In this document: positions 6,802 through 10,422 of the stretch, piece by piece
Numbering within the stretch: position 1 is the stretch's first letter
Layout of the letters: every line of letters starts with the position of its first letter
Origin: an uncultured Bacteroidales bacterium
Lineage (GTDB): Bacteria; Bacteroidota; Bacteroidia; Bacteroidales; Bacteroidaceae
NCBI GenBank assembly: GCA_937901185.1
Contig: CALCHR010000244.1
Location: forward strand, 1-10,422
Reading direction: 5' to 3'
DNA length: 10,422 bases
Position numbers and translations under genes: made by a program
Notes under the pieces: model-generated
Databases searched by the model: none
What the model was told of the DNA's origin: nothing
The model's input: the letters and a program-made list of their open reading frames with translations, nothing else

Positions 6802-6809
6802 TAATTTTG
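6802..6809 (+). promoter_or_regulatory. -7 promoter element (TAATTTTG) of rpoD
   Basis: TAATTTTG lies 22 bases before the rpoD ATG, so the leader would be only about 17 bases. A TTTG -33 element is not evident at the expected spacing (GTGGTGCA is there). The gene product is the sigma factor expected to read this element. Confidence 0.65.
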
Positions 6810-6831
6810 CACACCTATTCGCAAGTGCTGT

Positions 6832-7692
6832 ATGAGACAACTAAAGATTAACAAGAGTATCACCAACCGCTCCAGCGCGGCCTTGGACAAGTATTTGGTA
6901 GAGATTGGACGCGAAGAACTTATCTCGACAGACGAGGAAGTGGAACTCGCACAACGCATCCACCACGGAGACAGAGAAGCTTTGGAACGCTTGACACGCG
7001 CCAACTTGCGTTTCGTAGTCAGCGTAGCCAAACAATACCAAAACCAAGGCTTGGCGTTGAACGACTTGATTGACGAAGGTAACCTGGGACTTATCAAAGC
7101 GGCACAAAAGTTTGACGAGACCCGCGGCTTCAAGTTCATCTCTTACGCCGTATGGTGGATTCGTCAAAGCATTCTGCAAGCCATCTCAGAGCAAAGCCGC
7201 ATCGTGCGCATGCCTTTGAACCAGGTGGGCTTCCAAAGCAAGCTGACAAAAGCCATTGTCAACTTCGAGCAAGAAAACGAGCGCCGTCCCTCTGTACAAG
7301 AGTTGGCCGACATCCTCGACACCGATGTAAGCAAAGTGCAAGAGGCGATGGGCACCAACGGCAAGAAAGTGTCTGTGGATGCTCCTTTCCAAGACGACGA
7401 CTCTAACTGCCTCATCGACATCATGACCGACGACTCTGCGCCCGGCACTGACAACCAGATGGAGAAAGAGTCGCTCTCGGCCGACCTTGAAGCAGCCCTC
7501 GGCATCCTCACTGAGCGCGAACAACTCGTATTGAAAATGCTCTTCGGCATAGGCCGCAACGAAATGACTGCTGAAGAGGTAGCCAATTCTTTAAGCCTGA
7601 CACGCGAACGCGTACGCCAAATCAAAGAACGCGCCCTACGCCGTCTGCGCGAAGACTCAAACATCAACATCCTGATGAAGTATCTGGGATAA
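6832..7692 (+). CDS. rpoD: Primary RNA polymerase sigma-70 factor (RpoD/SigA, Bacteroidota type)
   Basis: The primary sigma factor directs RNA polymerase to housekeeping promoters. The 286-residue length is typical of this phylum, whose RpoD lacks region 1.1. Region 1.2 is at about 16-48 (LDKYLVEIGREELIS) and region 2 at 51-120 (NLRFVVSVAKQYQNQG, then DEGNLGLIKAAQKFDETRGF and FISYAVWWIRQSI for -10/-7 melting). Region 3 is at about 128-205 and region 4 at about 218-282. The region 4.2 helix-turn-helix reads LTRERVRQIKERALRRLR. The ATG at 6832 gives the family N-terminus MRQLKI. It is a single-gene unit with its own -7 element and terminator. The six clear TAnnTTTG elements elsewhere in the window fit its expected specificity. 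The sequence shows no sign of damage. Confidence 0.97.
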   Translation: MRQLKINKSITNRSSAALDKYLVEIGREELISTDEEVELAQRIHHGDREALERLTRANLRFVVSVAKQYQNQGLALNDLIDEGNLGLIKAAQKFDETRGFKFISYAVWWIRQSILQAISEQSRIVRMPLNQVGFQSKLTKAIVNFEQENERRPSVQELADILDTDVSKVQEAMGTNGKKVSVDAPFQDDDSNCLIDIMTDDSAPGTDNQMEKESLSADLEAALGILTEREQLVLKMLFGIGRNEMTAEEVANSLSLTRERVRQIKERALRRLREDSNINILMKYLG

Positions 7693-7717
7693 AGCCATAG
7701 GCTCCCACACCACATAA

Positions 7718-7763
7718 ACTGCTGCCCCGTTTGCACCAAGCAACGAGGCGGCAGTATTTTTTT
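7718..7763 (+). terminator. Rho-independent terminator after rpoD
   Basis: ACTGCTGCCCCGTT (7718-7731) pairs with AACGAGGCGGCAGT (7742-7755), with one wobble and one C/A mismatch. A run of seven T (7757-7763) follows. It lies 26 bases after the rpoD stop. Confidence 0.85.
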
Positions 7764-7799
7764 AGCCGTTACGAGAGGCCTTATTTACCTGGAGTTTCA

Positions 7800-7807
7800 T
7801 ATCTTTG
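7800..7807 (+). promoter_or_regulatory. -7 promoter element (TATCTTTG) of the HisC-like/lipoprotein unit
   Basis: TATCTTTG matches TAnnTTTG; a -33 TTTG is not apparent. The TTG at 7805 that would extend the next reading frame lies inside this element, which rules it out as a start if the promoter is real. The leader to the ATG at 7847 would be about 34 bases. Confidence 0.6.
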
Positions 7808-7846
7808 CAAAAAGATCCTTTAAGGCACCCTGCCGACTACGAAGAT

Positions 7847-8890
7847 ATGAAAGAGCTGAAACTCCTGGTGCGCCCCAACATTCAGGCACTGATAGAAAAC
7901 GGAGAGAGAAAGTTTCCTCTGCCCGACTATCATTCTGAGTTGCGTCTACACGCCAACGAAAGCCCCTACAACGCTCCTTACAACCGCTACTCTAACACCG
8001 AGTTGAGACTCTTCTGCGAGGAGATGGGCCGGCTACGTGGTTTAAGAGAAGACTGCATATTCCCCGCAGGCGACTGCGAGGAGTTGGTAGATCTCCTGCT
8101 GCGCCTCTTCTGCGTGCCCCAAAAAGACAATGTGGTTTCCATCAAGCCCACCTCTCCGATGTACGCCCACCGCGCCGCACTAAACGACGTGGAGTGTCGC
8201 TGCGTCAGTCTCTCTTCCGACTTCGAGTTGTCCGCAGAAAAGCTATTGGCTGCGGCAGACGAGAACACCAAACTGATGCTCCTCTGCAACCCCAACGACA
8301 TCACGGGCACTCTCTTCCCCTGGAGCGAGGTGAAGGCGTTGCTCGAAGGCTTTGAGGGAATAGTGGTGATCGATGAAAGCTATATCGACTTTGCCCGCTG
8401 CGAGTCTGTGCGCAAAGAACTGGTCCGCCATCCCAGCCTCGTGGTGCTCGACACGTTTTCCGTAGCATGGGGTGCTGCTGCCCTGCGCCTGGGCGTAGCT
8501 TATGCCGTGCCCGCCATTGTGGCCTATCTAAAAGATGTGGCCTACTCATGCCCCCTGAGCATTCCGGTTTTAGAAAAAGGAAGAGAACTCATCAAGCACC
8601 GCTTCGACGTGGACCAGTGGGTAAAGCGCCTGCTCGAAGAGCGCGACCGCATGGCCGAAGCTCTGAAACTCCTACCCTTCTGCGAGAAGATATTTCCCTC
8701 AGCGGCCAACTTTCTCTTGGTACGTTTCAAGAATGCAGACCTTGTATATGCCTATCTGAGCCAACAAGGAATCAGCGTACTACCTGCAAGCTGTTTCGAC
8801 CTCTGCGAAAACTGTTTGCGCATCAGCGTGGGACTGCCCCACCAAAATTCACAGTTACTGGGCGCACTACGTAAATTTCCCTACGCATAA
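7847..8890 (+). CDS. HisC-like fold-type I aminotransferase homologue lacking the PLP-binding lysine
   Basis: The 347-residue protein has the full layout of histidinol-phosphate aminotransferase, a PLP enzyme of histidine synthesis. Family landmarks are LHANESPY at 34-41, RYSNTE at 47-52, CNPNDITGT at 147-155, IDESYIDF at 175-182 (Asp176 for the PLP ring nitrogen, Tyr179 for its 3'-oxygen) and ALRLG with Arg214 for the cofactor phosphate. NFLLVRF and CLRISVG lie near the C-terminus. The Schiff-base lysine normally in TxSKAxGLAGLRLG is replaced: here the segment reads TFSVAWGAAALRLG, with Val206 (GTA, 8462-8464). The Asp-to-position spacing of 30 equals that between Asp184 and Lys214 of E. coli HisC. 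The GSDE motif has become GDCEE at 75-79 and NNPTG has become NDITG. It is therefore probably not a normal transaminase; a ligand-binding pseudoenzyme is inferred. The frame is intact and the lipoprotein gene starts 12 bases later. No other histidine gene is nearby. Confidence 0.85.
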   Translation: MKELKLLVRPNIQALIENGERKFPLPDYHSELRLHANESPYNAPYNRYSNTELRLFCEEMGRLRGLREDCIFPAGDCEELVDLLLRLFCVPQKDNVVSIKPTSPMYAHRAALNDVECRCVSLSSDFELSAEKLLAAADENTKLMLLCNPNDITGTLFPWSEVKALLEGFEGIVVIDESYIDFARCESVRKELVRHPSLVVLDTFSVAWGAAALRLGVAYAVPAIVAYLKDVAYSCPLSIPVLEKGRELIKHRFDVDQWVKRLLEERDRMAEALKLLPFCEKIFPSAANFLLVRFKNADLVYAYLSQQGISVLPASCFDLCENCLRISVGLPHQNSQLLGALRKFPYA

Positions 8891-8902
8891 CCCCACCTCT
8901 CC

Positions 8903-9472
8903 ATGAAAGAAAAAATCCTCTCCCTCCTACTCCTGCTCTGTTTGTTCTGCGCCTGCGGCAAGTTGGAACTCCCCACCGACAGCGGAGAGGAAGGCGATAG
9001 CAGTGAGGGCGAAGATACAGAAAGCCCCATACCAACGCCCACTACCGACACGCTGACCGTGGCCCAATTCTGCAACGAACTTGATTTGAAAGCTGCATCT
9101 TGGGTAAAGGGCTACATCGTGGGTTACGTGCCGGGAAACAGTCTCAAGCAAAGCGTGTTTGACACCCCCCTCGACGAGATAAACACCAATATGCTTCTGG
9201 CCGACAGCCCCCACGAGACCGACCCAGCAAAGTGCCTCCCCGTAAAATTGGCGAATAGCGGAACCTATGCCGTGCGCAGCGAACTGAACCTCTACGACCA
9301 CCCGGAATTCCTGGGACAGCTTATCGCCTTGCTAGGTTTGAAGTGGACTTACTTCCGCACTGCAGGCATGACAGAGGTGTACGACTTCTGCTGGCCCCCG
9401 GTTCCTGCTCCGATCGAAAAAAGTACTCCAATCCTCGTACACGAAGCGCAATTCATCCCCGAAGGGAGGTAG
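8903..9472 (+). CDS. Lipoprotein with DUF6359-like (OB-fold type) domain
   Basis: The 189-residue precursor has a short hydrophobic signal (KILSLLLLLCLFCA) and a lipobox-like FCAC, predicting lipidation at Cys18. An acidic, Ser/Thr/Pro-rich linker follows at about 24-50, typical of Bacteroidales surface lipoproteins. Residues about 51-165 resemble DUF6359: LTVAQFCN, WVKGYIVGYVPGN, TNMLLADSPHETD, CLPVKLANSGTYAVRSELNL, then DHPEFLGQLIALLG and TYFRTAGMTEVYDF. In my recollection this domain occurs in secreted Bacteroidales proteins as an OB-fold-like unit of unknown function. The gene begins 12 bases after the HisC-like gene with no signal between them, so cotranscription is likely; why the two are paired is not clear. 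No clear terminator follows before the tRNA promoter. Confidence 0.8.
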   Translation: MKEKILSLLLLLCLFCACGKLELPTDSGEEGDSSEGEDTESPIPTPTTDTLTVAQFCNELDLKAASWVKGYIVGYVPGNSLKQSVFDTPLDEINTNMLLADSPHETDPAKCLPVKLANSGTYAVRSELNLYDHPEFLGQLIALLGLKWTYFRTAGMTEVYDFCWPPVPAPIEKSTPILVHEAQFIPEGR

Positions 9473-9519
9473 AAAAACAGGATTATAGCAGATTTTTCTC
9501 TGAAAAACTATCCAAATAT

Positions 9520-9550
9520 TTTGTCAGATAAAAAAAATAACCTACTTTTG
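9520..9550 (+). promoter_or_regulatory. Promoter of the tRNA(CAU) gene (TTTG, 19-bp spacer, TACTTTTG)
   Basis: TTTG at 9520-9523 and TACTTTTG at 9543-9550 are separated by 19 bases, a full consensus match with the same geometry as the tRNA-Val promoter. Confidence 0.85.
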
Positions 9551-9579
9551 CATCCGCAAACAGCAATAAACTTTGCGAT

Positions 9580-9653
9580 GGCGCGATAGCTCAGCTGGTT
9601 AGAGCGCATGATTCATAATCATGAGGTCCCCAGTTCAATCCTGGGTCGCGCTA
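9580..9653 (+). tRNA. tRNA-Met (anticodon CAU), probably elongator
   Basis: The acceptor arms are GGCGCGA (9580-9586) and TCGCGCT (9646-9652), with a G-U closing pair and discriminator A at 9653. The anticodon stem CATGA/TCATG encloses loop TTCATAA, giving anticodon CAU. The T-arm contains the TTCAATC loop. The anticodon stem lacks the three consecutive G-C pairs of initiator tRNA. A CAU tRNA could also be the Ile2 type whose C34 is converted to lysidine, and I cannot fully exclude that by eye. CCA is not encoded. Confidence 0.9.
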
Positions 9654-9663
9654 CAAATAAGTT

Positions 9664-9698
9664 AAGGCACTTGCAGATTTGCAGGTGCCTTTTTTTTG
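9664..9698 (+). terminator. Rho-independent terminator after the tRNA(CAU) gene
   Basis: AAGGCACTTGC (9664-9674) pairs with GCAGGTGCCTT (9681-9691), with one T-G wobble and a 6-base loop. A run of eight T (9690-9697) follows. It starts 11 bases after the tRNA. Confidence 0.92.
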
Positions 9699-9731
9699 TC
9701 CCTTTTCTTATGGAAAGAGTAAAAAATAAAG

Positions 9732-9739
9732 TAACTTTA
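9732..9739 (+). promoter_or_regulatory. Possible imperfect -7 element (TAACTTTA) of folC
   Basis: TAACTTTA differs from TAnnTTTG at the last base, and no TTTG -33 element is seen at the right distance. It lies 20 bases before the folC ATG, after the tRNA terminator, so a promoter is expected about here. This is the weakest promoter call in the window. Confidence 0.35.
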
Positions 9740-9759
9740 CGCAAGTTAAAACATTTGTA

Positions 9760-10422
9760 ATGACACAACAGGAGTACCAGCAGGAGATAGAGTTCATTTT
9801 TAACCGTTTTCCTTCGTATCAGACAGCGGGAAAGGTGGCTTATAAACCGGGGATTGAGAGCATGCAGGCATTGGATGCCATGCTGGGGCACCCCCACCGC
9901 AGGTTCCGCACCATTCATGTAGCAGGTACAAACGGCAAGGGGTCTACAAGCCATATGTTGGCTGCTGCGTTGCAGAAAAACTACAAGGTTGGCCTTTATA
10001 CTTCTCCTCACCTGGTAGATTTCAGGGAGAGGATTAAGGTGAACGGGGAGATGGTTCCGCAGGAGTTTGTGTACGGTTTCCTCAAGGAGTACAAGGGACG
10101 GTTTGTGGAGATTGGGGCAAGTTTTTTTGAGATTACTACAGCCTTGGCATTCGCTTATTTTGCCTGGCAGGAGGTGGATGTTGCAGGGATAGAGTGTGGC
10201 TTGGGTGGAAGGCTGGATTCTACAAACATCATTACACCGGAGTTGGCTGTAATTACCAATATCGGTTTGGACCATTGTGAACATCTGGGCTATTCTTTGG
10301 CGGAGATAGCCGGGGAGAAGGCTGGTATTATAAAGCAGGGTGTGCCTGTGGTTATTGGAGAGAAGGGATGCCGTGAGGTTGAGGAGGTGTTCCGCAAGAG
10401 GGCATTGGAAGCAGGAGCCCCA
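9760..10422 (+). CDS. folC: Folylpolyglutamate/dihydrofolate synthase, N-terminal part (3' end outside window)
   Basis: This cytoplasmic ATP-dependent Mur-ligase-fold enzyme adds glutamate to folates and, in many bacteria, to dihydropteroate. 221 codons are visible from the ATG at 9760; the frame is still open at base 10422. Family motifs in order are the P-loop HVAGTNGKGSTS (53-64), the LYTSPHLVDFRERIKVNG loop (79-96), SFFEITTALAFAYF (121-134), CGLGGRLDSTN (146-156), ITNIGLDHCEHLG (165-177) and IAGEKAGIIK (183-192). The start is supported by the typical distance of about 50 residues before the P-loop. Codon and strand composition differ sharply from the upstream genes: five of 11 Arg codons are AGG and + strand G greatly exceeds C. 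The catalytic motifs that can be seen are intact. Confidence 0.95.
   Translation, partial: MTQQEYQQEIEFIFNRFPSYQTAGKVAYKPGIESMQALDAMLGHPHRRFRTIHVAGTNGKGSTSHMLAAALQKNYKVGLYTSPHLVDFRERIKVNGEMVPQEFVYGFLKEYKGRFVEIGASFFEITTALAFAYFAWQEVDVAGIECGLGGRLDSTNIITPELAVITNIGLDHCEHLGYSLAEIAGEKAGIIKQGVPVVIGEKGCREVEEVFRKRALEAGAP

Noticed and set aside
8467..8874. Open frame of 135 codons on the plus strand inside the HisC-like gene
   Set aside because: Out-of-frame shadow with Arg/Pro/Cys-rich composition; the HisC-like frame carries all recognised motifs.
9619..10284. Open frame of 221 codons on the minus strand
   Set aside because: It is antisense to folC, whose motifs are unmistakable, and it begins inside the tRNA and its terminator.

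Overview
The window looks like a chromosomal segment of a member of the Bacteroidota, most likely Bacteroidales close to Prevotella. The main evidence is a short 286-residue primary sigma factor that lacks the long N-terminal region of proteobacterial RpoD, together with repeated TAnnTTTG -7 promoter elements, some with a TTTG -33 element 19-20 bases upstream. Weak or absent Shine-Dalgarno sequences, a secreted protein with a DLSGRRV...GGIYIQNGKK tail, and a DUF6359-type lipoprotein fit the same group. All recognised genes lie on the + strand.

Layout: (1) 1-963 is the C-terminal part of a SulP anion transporter with a STAS domain, closed by a perfect 17-bp hairpin. (2) 964-1582 is a gene-free gap. 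It holds a consensus promoter that runs almost directly into an intrinsic terminator (a predicted RNA of about 40 nt), then a set of inverted repeats that can form an H-type pseudoknot, then the promoter of the next gene. (3) 1583-5651 is a probable two-gene unit. Its first gene encodes a 1285-residue secreted protein built from a GEVED-like domain, repeated beta modules and a C-terminal sorting-type tail. Its second gene encodes a 58-residue peptide with no signal sequence, and a strong terminator follows. (4) 5742-6441 holds a 9-bp tandem repeat, a -7 element and a HEAT-like DNA alkylation repair family protein. (5) 6516-6690 is a complete promoter, tRNA-Val(UAC) and terminator unit. (6) 6802-7763 is rpoD with its own promoter and terminator. 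(7) 7800-9472 is a probable two-gene operon: a HisC-like aminotransferase homologue whose PLP-binding lysine is valine, and a DUF6359-type lipoprotein. (8) 9520-9698 is a promoter, tRNA(CAU) and terminator unit. (9) 9760-10422 is the N-terminal half of folC, cut by the window edge.

The window is mostly a row of small independent transcription units, several fully bounded by a visible promoter and terminator. The observations most worth a second look are the HisC-fold protein without its catalytic lysine, the small peptide downstream of the large secreted repeat protein, the structured intergenic region at 1178-1352, and the abrupt change in G/C strand skew and arginine codon use at folC. No transposase, integrase, CRISPR array or rRNA was seen.
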